Shown in pieces: positions 1-10,585 of a DNA stretch of 64,000 nt. Location of the stretch: the NCBI GenBank assembly GCA_902806565.1, contig CADCXA010000056.1:372001-436000 (forward strand), given 5' to 3'. This stretch comes from Hypoxylon rubiginosum. Its lineage: Eukaryota > Ascomycota > Sordariomycetes > Xylariales > Hypoxylaceae. The notes under the pieces are model-generated. The model made no database searches. It was given only the letters and a program-made list of their open reading frames with translations, and was not told where the DNA came from. The translations under genes and the position numbers were made by a program. Within the stretch, counting starts at the first letter, position 1. Each line of letters opens with the position of its first letter.

Positions 1-57
1 ACGTTGGCCAAGTTTCACCTCGCACCCTCCATTATACCATTTTCTCATTCCTACACG

Positions 58-1802
58 ATGCGGAGTATTCACACTTTCCTGTACCTTGCTACATGGATAG
101 CCCAGGCTACTTGTGATGATGCGGTGGACGGCAAGCTATCCTTCTACAGCTCGTCCTGGGAGGGTTGGAACAAGAATACAGCAAGATGGTCAGCGTATGA
201 AGCGCCAACTTTCTCCGCCGTATTCAAGCCCGAAACCGAGGGCGAACTATCCCAGGGTGTTGGTGACAGTCCTTCCATCCCAGTGTCTAGCGTCACATCT
301 TGATTAAGCCATTGCTAAGTACTGTTGGTGTGATCTCTTGTAGATGGAATATCTTGCGAAACACAATATCCCGTACCTTGCAACGAAACCAGGTGGCCAT
401 GGGAATGTACCTACACTGGGTCATTACCAAGATGTGGTCCAGATTAATCTGGATAATTTTCGACACGCCATCGTGAACTCGGACTACAGCATCACCGTCG
501 GCGGTGGTGCGAAAATGGAAGATCTTATACCGACGCTACACAAAGCAGGTAGAGAGATGAGTACGTTTTGCTTCACTTGCTACTGACTTTCGATATTGGA
601 GCTATCTGACCATAGTCCGTGCAAGCTGTTGGATCCTTCCCTTGCGTCGGTGTCCACGGCGTGATGCTCGGCGGCGGCATGGGTCGCTTGATGGGCAGGT
701 ACGGTTTGATAAGTGACGCACTGCTCCACGCAAAGGTGGCGATTTGGAATGGCACAATCGTCGAGGCATCCGACAAGGTCAACTCAGACCTGTTCTGGGG
801 CCTGAGGGGTGCCGGTCATAACCTCGGCGTTGTCATCGAGTCAACCTACAAGACTTGGCCGGACGAAGGCGGTCTGCACTACAATGCCGACATGGTCTTC
901 ACAGACGACTCTCTTGACGGTGTAGTAGATACTTACAGAGAGATCGTCAAGGATAGTTTGGACCCATCTTTGTTCTTGATATTGGGTTACATGTATGATG
1001 CCGAAGCGAAAAAGGTGCGTACATCTATGATCTAGCTCGCAACAAAAGATGCAACGACTGACTCCTTCATCAGCCTCTGCTCTTTATGAACATTGTATAT
1101 GCCCACGACGAAGGAAAAGGCCGCCGACTAGCAGCCAGGTTTGCTTCAAGCCCCGAGGGAACTGCCAACCCGATCGTGCGGATCTCTTTCAAGGAGTCAA
1201 ATATGAACTTGTCCGAGCTCGGTTCAGGGAAGGCTGTCCCTGGGGTGTGCGATGTAAACCTCAAGAACACTCTATACACCGCTAGCACACCGGATCTCTT
1301 CGAGACGGCCGCCATGAAAGCTGTCTATAAATCGTTTGGCTCTTTCGTGCGTGCACATCCGGGCGCTAACCGCTCGATCCTGCTTTTCGAGGCGGCGGAT
1401 GGCAAGGCTATGGACGCATTGCCTCATGATTATTCGGCTTATGCGCATCGGGGCATGATGACCACCAATGCGATCATCCAGGCAACGTGGGATGAGGATT
1501 TTGATGGCATTGTACCAGAGGCCGCTAATGCCTGGGGGAAGGAGGCTCGGGACTTGCTGGCAAGACCAGAGGTATCTGGCTATGACAAGCTTTACGCATA
1601 CGTGAATTATGCAAACAAGGATGAGCCACTCGCGGCCTTGTATGGATATGAAGAAAAACAACAACGGAGATTGACGGGTTTGAAGCGGAAATATGACCCG
1701 CACGGATTTTTCAATGCGTATCGTCCCTTGCCGTTGGATATGAATGGCTGGGGACTACCTTTAGCTCCTGGAGCTCCTGAAAGCACGAGAGATGAGCTTT
1801 AG
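58..1802 (+). CDS. Secreted FAD-linked oxidoreductase, berberine-bridge type (BBE-1)
   Basis: Four exons fit: 58-258, 344-560, 626-1014 and 1074-1802, giving 511 residues, normal for the family. The first 20 or so residues form a signal peptide. An FAD-binding PCMH fold follows, with the flavin-linking His at residue 86 (motif GGHGN). The VGVHGVMLGGGMGR loop, the NSDLFWGLRGAGHN motif and a C-terminal BBE domain (YVNYANKDEPLAALYG, KYDPHGFFNAY) are all present. Such enzymes oxidise alcohols, form C-C or C-N bonds or dehydrogenate rings, usually with O2. Oddity: the usual flavin-linking Cys of the CxCVG motif is Phe144, leaving only the second Cys (146). The protein ends in RDEL, an ER-retrieval-like tail. 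The junction 258/344 is the least certain. The gene converges on the epoxide hydrolase downstream. Confidence 0.87.
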
Positions 1803-2106
1803 GTGACTAGAGATGCCTCCATAAATATTATACTAGTCATACAAGAGCACGTCTTGGCTTGGTCTAACCTGTAAGAGACTGCACAGACTCGGAACCTCTC
1901 AATAAGATTGAATGGCGTCACTACTTTATATTTGCCTCTTTGTCGATATTTCTCCCATTTTGTAACATTGCAAGATGTAAAGTACGACTTGACATGACCG
2001 TATCATCGAAATCTACGATAGTAATCAAGCACAATGATGGCTTTCAAGCAAACTTGCTAGTCTATTAAGCATCAGGAACGGATAGTCTTCAGATACAGAT
2101 CAACTA
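1803..2106. other. Convergent intergenic spacer
   Basis: This spacer lies between the 3' ends of BBE-1 (+) and the epoxide hydrolase (-). It is AT-rich and must hold the 3' UTRs of both. I see no open frame with coding character. Confidence 0.5.
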
Positions 2107-3251
2107 CTAGTCCCGTTTCAGAAGCTCATTTATAAACTCCCCAATATACCTGTTACACTCTTCAGGACAATGTATCAGGATCCAGTGTGACGCCTCTGGA
2201 AGCACTCCCTTTTTCAACCCCTTGGCGAAGAAAACTTCCTGACCGTCAGCCAGGTCTGGCGTCAGTGCCGGATCCTGTCCCGCCATGATTAACATGGCGG
2301 GTACTTGGAACTGGAATCTAGAGGCGTCTTTGGCCAAAGGTATCTCGTCTTCTCCATTGATGGACCGAGTACGATACCAGTTCATCGGCCCATGCAAACC
2401 ATTTCGAGAGTATTCGGATACTAGTTCACGGTTAGCTCGTGGCACACGTTCTCCTCCTGATCGACGAGCTTTGGACTGGGCAGATTCCATACCGTAGTGT
2501 TCCAACACCTCCGGCGTCACCAGCGGCGAGCGCTGCACCTCCAACAACCGCTCCGGGATCACGCCGACATGCGGATCGAAGCCCGGCAAGCCATCGGCCG
2601 TGACGCCGCCGAACATGGCGTTGAGAAAACCCCGCAGGTGCGCCGGCGACTGGCCGGCCAGGGCCTCGGCTTCGGATCCGGCGTTCTGCAGCTGGTAGGC
2701 GAAGGCGGGGCTCTCCTTCACGAAGTCCTCGAGCGGGAGGACGGCGGGCTGCGGCGGCGTGAAGGGCATGCAGAAGCAGAAGACGGCGCGCACCAGCTCC
2801 GGATGGTACATGACCAGACGCCAGGCCAGGAAGGCGCCCCAGTCATGGGCGCCGACCACAAGGGGCGACGCCGAACCGCCCACGGCCCGGATCAGCTGCG
2901 CCAGGTGGTTTGACATGTTCTTCAACGAGTACTGCGCCGGAGAGTCCGGGGCAGTGGTCTGGCCATACCCCAGCATGTCTGGTATGACGATCTGGCAGCC
3001 GAGAGTTAAGAGGTAGGGTACCTGGAAGCGCCATCCATGCGCGAGGTCAGGCCTAACGGAGGGTGTTAGCGAGATGGCAAGAACAGCGAACGATGTTTAG
3101 CATGTACTTACCATCCATGCAAGAGCAATACCGTGGCAGCTGGATGCTCTTGGGGCTTTGCAAGCTGGTAGTGGTACCTGATACCGTGGCCGACATCTAT
3201 AAAGTGATGCTCGACCTTGGGATCATTCACTAGGAGGGCCTCAGGAGCCAT
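2107..3251 (-). CDS. Alpha/beta-hydrolase, soluble epoxide hydrolase type
   Basis: Two exons, 3251-3112 and 3052-2107 (intron 3053-3111), encode 361 residues. Splicing rebuilds the oxyanion-hole motif HGWP (residues 45-48), which neither exon holds whole. The nucleophile motif GAHDWGAFLAW puts Asp117 as catalytic nucleophile. Asp307 (AGQDPAL) and His336 (EASHWI) complete the triad. A nucleophilic Asp after the HGxP motif is typical of epoxide hydrolases rather than esterases or dehalogenases. There is no signal peptide, so it is probably cytosolic. Hydration of an epoxide made by a neighbouring flavin enzyme is the natural guess; the substrate cannot be read from sequence. Confidence 0.9.
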
Positions 3252-3904
3252 ATCGGCTGATTTGATGCCAGGGGTAGCGAGCTGGCGAATTTAGGATGAT
3301 CAATGCCAACATGGAAGTAGGAGACTGGAATTTCGATTACAGTGCTATAATGAAATGAGCTCACCATTGGTGAACTCTGCCTTTACCTACTGCGGGATAT
3401 TGGCGGATGTTGCCTGTATACCACTTCAATCATGATTATATGCATGAGCCAATGAGACTTAATCTTGCCACGTCAGCAGGATATTGGATGCAACAATAAC
3501 ACCCTGCAGGATGGTGAAATGAGTGACGACAGCATGCTTGCATGAACGAAGAGGCGATCAGTTCCCAAGAATTCCATTCAAGGACTACCAACGCGCGGCT
3601 GTCCGTCACCGCGAGTAGTGAGGAGATGCCACTGGCAATGAAGTCACACAGCAAACGATATTAGGAGGCATAAGAATCAAGGAGATCAGTTCAAGCCTGA
3701 CGATATTTGGTGTAGGAGTTTAGAGCAGCACCTATTGGATACGGCTGGGAATATACTAGTGACTATAAATTCCCGTATATGAGAAAAAACTGTAGACTGA
3801 AAGTTCCATACAGAACAGACACAAGACACAAGACATACAATTCAGATGGTTAAATCAATGGCTAATTTTCATTGCATTTGACAGCACAAGTAACCCCCTA
3901 TGTT
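3252..3904. other. Promoter region of the epoxide hydrolase
   Basis: This is 650 bases between the hydrolase start and the 3' end of the next minus-strand gene. A 72-codon open frame at 3436-3654 on the minus strand has no recognisable features and is probably chance. Confidence 0.45.
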
Positions 3905-4884
3905 TTACCAAGGTAGTTCTGTTCCCTCCGGGGCGCTTATAAACTTCCCAGAAGTACCCTCGCGCGTAGCTCCATCGACCTAGAAATGAAGATGTCAGCT
4001 TCGGAAAATATATCATGTCGAAGCCTTTCTGAGACTCACCACTTTTACAATGCTAGATGAACTCTCTTGAATAGTTGTCGGAGCCTGTTCAAGACCAACC
4101 TTGCGGGCAACCCAGTTTCCTTGATTGGTTTGGACAAGACTGAGAGCATGTTAAAATGGGATTTCCCGGTTACTATGCCCTCTTCAGAAAACTCACCCGG
4201 GATGCAATGTGACGACCGTGAGCCATTCGTTTGTGAAGTGGATCGACCTGAATACCAGATTTAGCTGTACACTTTGTAGATTTCGTCTCGTTTCTTCCAC
4301 CTACTGTGTAAGCCAGTTCAAGGCGGCCTTGGAGGCACCGTAGGCTGGGAGGATATGCGAGCCAATCACACCAATGTAGCCAACGGACCCGGCACTCGTG
4401 GAGATGACAATCCACTTTGGTGCGCTCGCCTTTTGGAGCAGGGGCTTGAAGGTTTGAAATAGCAACAGCGGCGCCGCGGCGTTGACTTCGAAGCAGCTCA
4501 TCAGGTCTTTACGCTCGACGCCATCGAGAGGCACTGGGGTCGGATAGCCACCCGCGTTCGCGATCACCACATCGATATGGTCGACGCCGGCTTGTTGGAT
4601 CTTGGCTAATGCTTCCTTGGGATCGTCGAGAGACCCGCTGTCGATATGGACTAGGAGGAGATAGGTGCCGCTCGCCGTAGGGAACGACTTGAGCTCGGCG
4701 ACTTTAGTGTCGTCGCGGACGCTCCCGATCACGATGTGGTTCGGTCGGCTGAGATAGATGCGAGCAAGACTCGCTCCGATTCCTGGATGATATACAATGA
4801 TTAGTATCGTTCGGTTGCTCATGGCAGAAACTACAGCTGACCTTTGCCTACTCCGGTGATTAAAACTACTTGCGGGCTTGCCAT
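3905..4884 (-). CDS. Short-chain dehydrogenase/reductase (SDR-1)
   Basis: Five exons (4884-4842, 4782-4305, 4247-4197, 4139-4040, 3979-3905) total 747 bases, 248 residues. The first intron (4783-4841) carries an ACTAAT branch site and interrupts the cofactor motif TGVGKGIG at residues 10-17. NAGG follows, then the Ser-Tyr-Lys catalytic set (ISTSAG and YGASK). The late exons give NEWLTVVTLHPG and a C-terminus ending SAPEGTELPW. Fungal SDRs with this C-terminal pattern are often annotated as norsolorinic-acid-ketoreductase-like, but this is a fold-level name. It probably performs an NAD(P)H-dependent carbonyl/alcohol conversion in the cytosol. It lies in the same orientation as the hydrolase and cupin. 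Confidence 0.88.
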
Positions 4885-5698
4885 GTTGGGCTTCTACGAA
4901 ATCTCCGAACAAGACGGAGGTAGCGATAGTATCTTCGGCGACGATACAATCTTGACGTCTCGAGAAGCGTCAACCGAAATATCCATGAATTAGCAGTATA
5001 GACGAGGCAGGTATAGAATCCTGTAAGCGCTCATTCTTCCAGCTCTATCCACCCCAAGACCATACAGCCATTTGGGAAGATGATGTGAGGCTATACTCGC
5101 CGCTAGGGCTTTTAGCTAAAGTCCGGGGTTAGACAGCCTACATGCATTAGCCTGCATGAATTCGTGCAGCCTGCATGCATTGGTGAAGATGGTGTGGCAA
5201 GGTGTGAGCGTATCAAGAAGATCTATGCCAGTGCCAAGCGGGCGGTTCCGCTGCCCCTTTTTGGATTATAGGGGCGGATATAAAATGAGAGCCAAAGGGT
5301 GTTTGTTAGCCAAACTGTTGCACAGTCTCAGCCTTTATGATACCAATCCATCATGCTTACACTTGAGGGATATCTAGACGATACACCGCTACTCCTTGTG
5401 GTACCAACATCCTATTCAAACTCTAGGCTCGACCAAACGCGAGCGCTCGAGACACAGCGTATACGGGGTTGCACAGATTAGATGGGCTACACAGATTGGC
5501 GCAAGGCTTATACGCAAAGCAAATTAAGCTTACTTTCTTGACTTAGGTACCTAGTTGGCCGTAATAGACGACCTCTTCACATTCAACAGCTGAGCGTAAG
5601 CAAAGGAGATTTACAGATGCATCTGGCCAATCTTGTATAATAGTGTTACCCATATTGTATATCAGATACTACATTATCTGCCTATCGTAGTAAATATC
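4885..5698. other. Intergenic region with short CATGCA/CCTGCATG repeats
   Basis: There is no credible gene. Bases 5135-5185 hold several near-copies of GCCTGCATG(A/C)ATT. The region includes the SDR-1 promoter (start at 4884) and the 3' flank of the cupin gene. Confidence 0.4.
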
Positions 5699-6358
5699 CT
5701 AGTATGTACCACGTCCCACATATTCCTTCTTCAGATCTCCAAGATCGCCTTCAACCTTCTTGCCGTCAGCCGCGTAGATGGGCTTGCAGTCCAATAGAAC
5801 CCACATCATTCTTCCGGGCAGGGTGCCATTACCCGTGATGTTGGTCCATTTGTGCGCCGTTGCACGTTGGACGCATACGTCGCCTTGGCGCATGATGCGC
5901 TTTTCGCCCGAGTCAAGCCACAATTCGAACACGCCCTCGACCACGATGCCGTAGTCGATAGTCAGCGCTCGATGCACCGGCGATGCGACGCCCGGACCGA
6001 AGTCGATCATGCGCACAACGGATCCGCCCTCGATATGAAACGGAGGCTTGTGTACGTCGTCGGGTCAGCTCTAAGAATATCCCGCCAGCACAGCATGTCA
6101 GACTCGACGGACCTCTTCGGCTTTGGCCTTCTTGACATCTACGTCGTCGTTGAGATTAACGGGCGTCTCCCTGGTAGAGTACAAGATATTGGCGACAGCT
6201 TGTTTCTCAACCATCAGCCGGTAGTGGTCGCCATGATCGGAGTGCAAGAAGACAGACTGGCCCTGGTCGTTCTGGCCGGTAATGTGCCGAAAGATCTGTC
6301 GAAGGCCAGGGGCAGGAAAGCTTTCGGTGTAGTAGCCTTTCGGGTCGTCGGTCATCAT
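5699..6358 (-). CDS. Cupin-domain protein
   Basis: Two exons, 6358-6113 and 6046-5699, encode about 197 residues. The intron 6047-6112 has a weak GTCCGT donor and a CTGAC branch site just before its acceptor; reading straight through meets stops. The second exon holds the cupin barrel: FGPGVASPVHRA, DYGIVVEG and RQGDVCVQRATAHKW, with His and Glu where metal ligands lie in cupin_2 proteins. Small fungal cupins of this kind are common in metabolite clusters as isomerases, dioxygenases or cyclases, but none of these can be chosen here. The first ATG in frame was used; the frame is open a little upstream without an ATG, so a further 5' exon is possible. Confidence 0.78.
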
Positions 6359-6794
6359 GGACAAGGTTGAGACGATATTGATCTTGTACAATCTAAAGAG
6401 GCTGTTGAATTAGGCAGCGTATGAGCTTGTATGAGCTCTGCAGTTCTTTTTCTTTTGCGATACTTATATCCAGGTAGCCATGTTTACGAGTCTCAATGTG
6501 CGTTAGACTCGCGAACTCATGCAAGTGTTTATTCAGTCGCTTCGTGAGATACTTTCAAGTATTGTTGAATAGACGGATACTCTCGTCCTGACCTTTGCTT
6601 CCTCCCACGTATGCAGATCTGCACGTATAGCTTGTACTACAGTAAGAAGGTAATGACGTGCAGCCGCAGGGCTGCAAGGGTCCCGGAAAGGATTCCGGAT
6701 GACATGCATCTGCAAGTAAGCACGGCGATCCTATTGGTCCCTGATACCATAGCAAGCATTTATAGGCCCACCCCAGGGGTATTCGTAATAGCCC
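6359..6794. other. Intergenic spacer
   Basis: It lies between the cupin start and the 3' end of SDR-2. Short open frames here have no family features. I see no RNA gene. Confidence 0.4.
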
Positions 6795-7823
6795 CTATCT
6801 GCCTGCTGACAACGTTGTACCCCCGTCTAGGATCATATTGCACCCCGTGGCGTAGCTGGACATGGAACTACAAAAAAACATGACGGCATCAGCCACTTCA
6901 TTCGCCTGTGCGATCCGCCCCATGGGAACTGCAGCCTTTATCGTCCCTGCTAGATCAGGTACATCTTCCATAGCTTTGCGTACCATGGGTGTGTCGACCC
7001 AGGACGGACACACGCTATTCACCCGAATCCCAAGTTGTGCCACGTCAAGAGCTGCAGGCTATAATGTCAACCATCGTGTGACGAGGCGTCTTGCCAAGAT
7101 ACCTAGACTCACCTGCATTCTTGGTAATCCCGAGTGCGGCATGCTTGGCCGCCGTATATTGGGTCATGTTGCGCGTGGCGACGAAGGCCGATGCCGATCC
7201 GATAATAACGATGCTGCCTCGAGTAGTTCCGCGTTCTGGTGACCCCTTTTTCACAGCCTGGGGTTCCTGGGACTCCATAAGGGCCGAAACAGCGCGTGCA
7301 ACCAGGAATGTGCCAGTAACATTCACCCTCAACATGCTGTCAAACTCCATAGTATCTGCCTCTGTCACAGGGCTAGCCACTGTGACTCCAATCTTCAACA
7401 GACATGAGTGTCAGCAGTACGAGAATGAAGACGAGCGCGCGATGGTCGTGGGGAAGCTTACACCTGCGGCGTGGACAAAGTAGTCGATCCGACCTAGACT
7501 ATTGGTTGCCTGCTTGGTAGCATCGTTGACGGAGTTTTCCACGGTAACGTCGATGCTGACTGCCTCTGCATGAAAGTTCTGGTGCAAGGCTACGCCTTGA
7601 CATTCGACTACTGTTGCCTTAGCGGCGTCCAGATCGATATCCGCGACAACGAGACCTCGGACTCCGAATCTTGCAAAGGACACCGCGCAAGCCCTTCCGA
7701 TTCCACTTCCGCCTAAACCTTGTTAGCCTTCAAATAGATACCCTTGTTAGACCTGTGAGCGACCTAAGCCCCGAAGCGGGAGGAGATACCTCCAGTCACA
7801 AGCGCTGCCCCGCTGAGATCCAT
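6795..7823 (-). CDS. Short-chain dehydrogenase/reductase (SDR-2)
   Basis: Four exons (7823-7790, 7712-7462, 7392-7113, 7051-6795) sum to 822 bases, 273 residues. The first intron splits the cofactor motif TGGGSGIG. The rest gives VVADIDLDAAKA (an acidic residue after beta-2, favouring NAD), HAAG in place of NNAG, IGSASAF and YTAAK with Ser, Tyr and Lys of the active site, and a C-terminal MILDGGTTL. This is the classical fungal 3-oxoacyl-reductase-like/alcohol dehydrogenase SDR class. It faces away from the FAD monooxygenase, with about 750 bases of shared upstream DNA, so the two may be co-regulated. Confidence 0.9.
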
Positions 7824-8579
7824 GTTGTCCGGATGAGTCGTCTGCTGTGATGGTTGAATCGTCTGCTGTGACGGTTGAGTGGATACTCGTGATAAGAAAA
7901 CTCGTCAATGACCGAGGCAAACAGCCAACTTGGATGCTTTTGCAGGCAACGAAGTTGAACATTTATGCATATTTCAACCCGAGAGCTAACCGCCGATTCC
8001 CGGGATATTGGCCGTGGTACATTAGTGCTTAGCCCCCGGAAATCATCGAATGAGATCGAGTTTCATCATTGGTCCCAAGACATGGATGCCACCCAATCTA
8101 GGATGCTCATCTAGTGCTACCAACCGCATGGCATCCTGGGGCCGTGATAGATCACCCGTGCGCAGCAACCCAGTGCAGAGTCTCGCAGGATCGTACTCTG
8201 GTGTGTAAATCTCTCGGAAATGCATATCGTTCTACTAATCGATAATCGGTGCATCGACAGCATGCAGCATTGCTATCATTTCCGATAGTCAGCCTGATCT
8301 ATACCAGAGTTTCAAGCGGGGAGATATCGACGATAATGCGAGTATGGTATGGACTAGTTCCGATCCAGGAGTCGGTGGCAGCATCTGTGATGGAAATATC
8401 CAGGGGGTGCCGCCGTACATCGATCAAACAAACACTCATGCGATCATCAGCGAACATGTATAGACGATGCCATGGATAAAGGCAGTTAATAGTTCAATCG
8501 CCTAAGACAGAAGAACGGTGCCCGGGACAAAGTGACAGAACGAGCTTATCCAAACATCTCAAACTAATCCCGAGGGAGC
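7824..8579. promoter_or_regulatory. Divergent intergenic region between SDR-2 and the FAD monooxygenase
   Basis: These two genes point away from each other across 756 bases, the only clearly divergent pair in the cluster. The region contains a near-duplicated 16-base stretch (GAATCGTCTGCTGTGA and the preceding GAGTCGTCTGCTGTGA, around 7830-7875). A 60-codon minus-strand open frame at 8043-8225 has no recognised relatives and may be a relic. No binding site can be assigned with confidence. Confidence 0.45.
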
Positions 8580-9987
8580 ATGACTGCAAACAAGCCACTT
8601 CTACCTACTACCACGATGAGTGATGGAAAGTTTCGTGTCGTGATTGTCGGTGCAGGTCCAGTTGGGCTGTATCTGGCCCACGCCATGGAGAGGGCGAATA
8701 TTGACTATGTGGTCTTGGAGCAGCAACCAAACGTGCTCAACCTCTCGGGGCAGCTTCTATTTACCTGGCCCCATACGGTACGGCTTCTCGACCAAATTGG
8801 CCTCTACCAGGCCGCAAGGAATCGCGCCATCCCTATGCATTACAAGAAACGCGTCTATGGGTATGACGGACAAGTCACTTCCACCAACCAATTTTGGGAT
8901 TACGCAAAACCTCAGTGAGTACAAGATGATCCTTCTCGGGGATGGTTCCAATTACAATGCTGACGACGGAATCAGCCACGGTTACCCCTTCCTACCCATG
9001 CCGCGAGGTGAATTGATCCAAGTCTTCTATATGAATCTAAAATATAGAGACACGAATGTCACTACCGGCGCCGAGGTTGTGGACATCGAGACACATTCCC
9101 AAGGCGTCCGTGTCCATCTGCTCAATGGCAAGGTTGTATACGGCTCCATCGTAATCGGCGCCGATGGGGTCCATAGCAAGGTCCGCATGGTCATGTATAA
9201 TCTAGCCGGGAAGCTGTCCCTTGAGCACATGGCCTCAAATTTCTATGGCATCTTTGGCTGGGCAGACACGACAGACCTGCCCATCGAGCCTGCGGTATTC
9301 TTCGAGTCTCGAGGTACAGGGGTTGTAATCCAATGTTTGGGAACTCCCGAGAGACTGCGGTTCGTAACTCTGAAGCCACTTCCAGAGACGGCGACAGGGC
9401 GCAAGAAGTACTCAAGGCAAGAGATGGAGAATTATGCCGCGTCCCTTGCTGATGTCGTCGTATGTCCTGGAGTCACATTCCAAGACGTATGGGCAAGAGT
9501 AGACAAGAACGAAGCACGAATGCTGAACCAAGAAGAAGGTTTCATGAGCCTCTGGCATCACGACCGCATCGTTCTGGTAGGCGATGCCGCGCACAAAAGT
9601 ACCAGTGTCAATGGGCTGGGAATGACTTGCGGCCTGCATTCTGCGGCGGTGCTCGCGAATTTGTTGCAGGGTCTTGTCGCGTCTACAGGTCAGAATCCCT
9701 CAACAGATGAGATCGACAAGATCTTTTCTCACTACCAGCAAGAGCGGCAGCGCGAAGTCAAGCCAATATGGAATAGTGGTTGGTCAATGATTCGCCAGGT
9801 AACACGAGATTCGTGGCTATCCTGGTTATGGGACAGATACGTCTTGCCTTGGGTTGATGTGGAGAATTTCGTAAAAGGCATCATTCCCTCCCTGTTCTTG
9901 ATCAGACATGGCGACATCTTGTCGTACGTTCCTTTTGTTGGTGAGAAAGGGGCTATCCCTTGGAAACGCTGGCCGGTAGCCAAATAA
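8580..9987 (+). CDS. FAD-dependent monooxygenase (PHBH/salicylate-hydroxylase fold)
   Basis: Two exons, 8580-8914 and 8976-9987 (intron 8915-8975, GTGAGT donor, GCTGAC branch site), encode 448 residues; Met13 is an alternative start. The FAD motif GAGPVGLYLA starts near residue 24, followed by ERANIDYVVLE. The motif GADGVHSKVR and the second FAD motif VLVGDAAHKS are in place. Near the C-terminus there is a hydrophobic PSLFLI stretch but no clear membrane anchor. The HGYPFLPMPRGEL segment resembles meroterpenoid and indole-diterpene flavin epoxidases as well as salicylate hydroxylases. The likely role is hydroxylation or epoxidation of an aromatic or prenylated substrate; an epoxide product would suit the neighbouring hydrolase. 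Confidence 0.9.
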
Positions 9988-10585
9988 ACCATAACGCTTA
10001 TTAGAATTTCAACGTCAAACCAGTTCATCAATAACATCGTAAAACTGTATTAAAACAAGCATCGCATCATAATATTATTTAACGTAAATTTATCGTAAAT
10101 GAAATAAATGTTTCTTTGACGATATTGGAATCATGTCACGCGGTAACGTTCGTATCATGCTAAGATTTCATCATTTCATATGAAAAGCCACGGCTAGGTA
10201 TCTTACACGCTGCTGACGAACATGTCACCATTTCAGCCTATCAGGTCGGCCTTTCCACACCGAAAATGGCAAACAGTTCTGTGTTCAGCTCGGATTTGGC
10301 GACGTGGAGTTAAGTATTCCCATGCTTGTATTCCAACGCTTATGTCCGTGGTTACACAAGTCATACTCGCCTGGAGGACTTACCGCGGTAAATACCTAGG
10401 TACTTAAGGGAGAAGAAGTGCTGAAGTCACCACTCAACATAAAAGCAACCCAACTAGTCGTCTTCAGAGAGTCGTCTTCAGAGCAGTCGTCCTCAGAACA
10501 TTCGTCCTCAGAGCAACCAAGCTTTCCATCAGACACCTAGAATTGACAGCAAAACTTGAACGAAAAAACCCAACCGCCTTGCACA
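9988..10585. promoter_or_regulatory. Promoter and 5' leader of the aldo-keto reductase
   Basis: The region is AT-rich after the monooxygenase stop. Four tandem near-copies of (A)GTCGTCTTCAGAG lie at 10456-10514, just 70 bases before the start codon, so they probably fall in the transcribed leader. A TCAACATAAAAGCAACC stretch immediately upstream could serve as a TATA element. Confidence 0.45.
10456..10514 (+). repeat. Four tandem 14-15 bp units in a 5' leader
   Basis: The units lie at 10456-10469, 10470-10484, 10485-10499 and 10500-10514, all variants of AGTCGTCTTCAGAGC with C/T changes. They lie directly upstream of the aldo-keto reductase. Confidence 0.85.

Noticed and set aside
2285..3016. 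Plus-strand frames opposite the epoxide hydrolase
   Set aside because: Mirror frames of a well-supported minus-strand gene in GC-rich DNA.
8043..8225. 60-codon minus-strand frame between SDR-2 and the monooxygenase
   Set aside because: Translation looks weakly protein-like, but there is no family match, no adjoining exon, and it lies in a divergent promoter; left unannotated.
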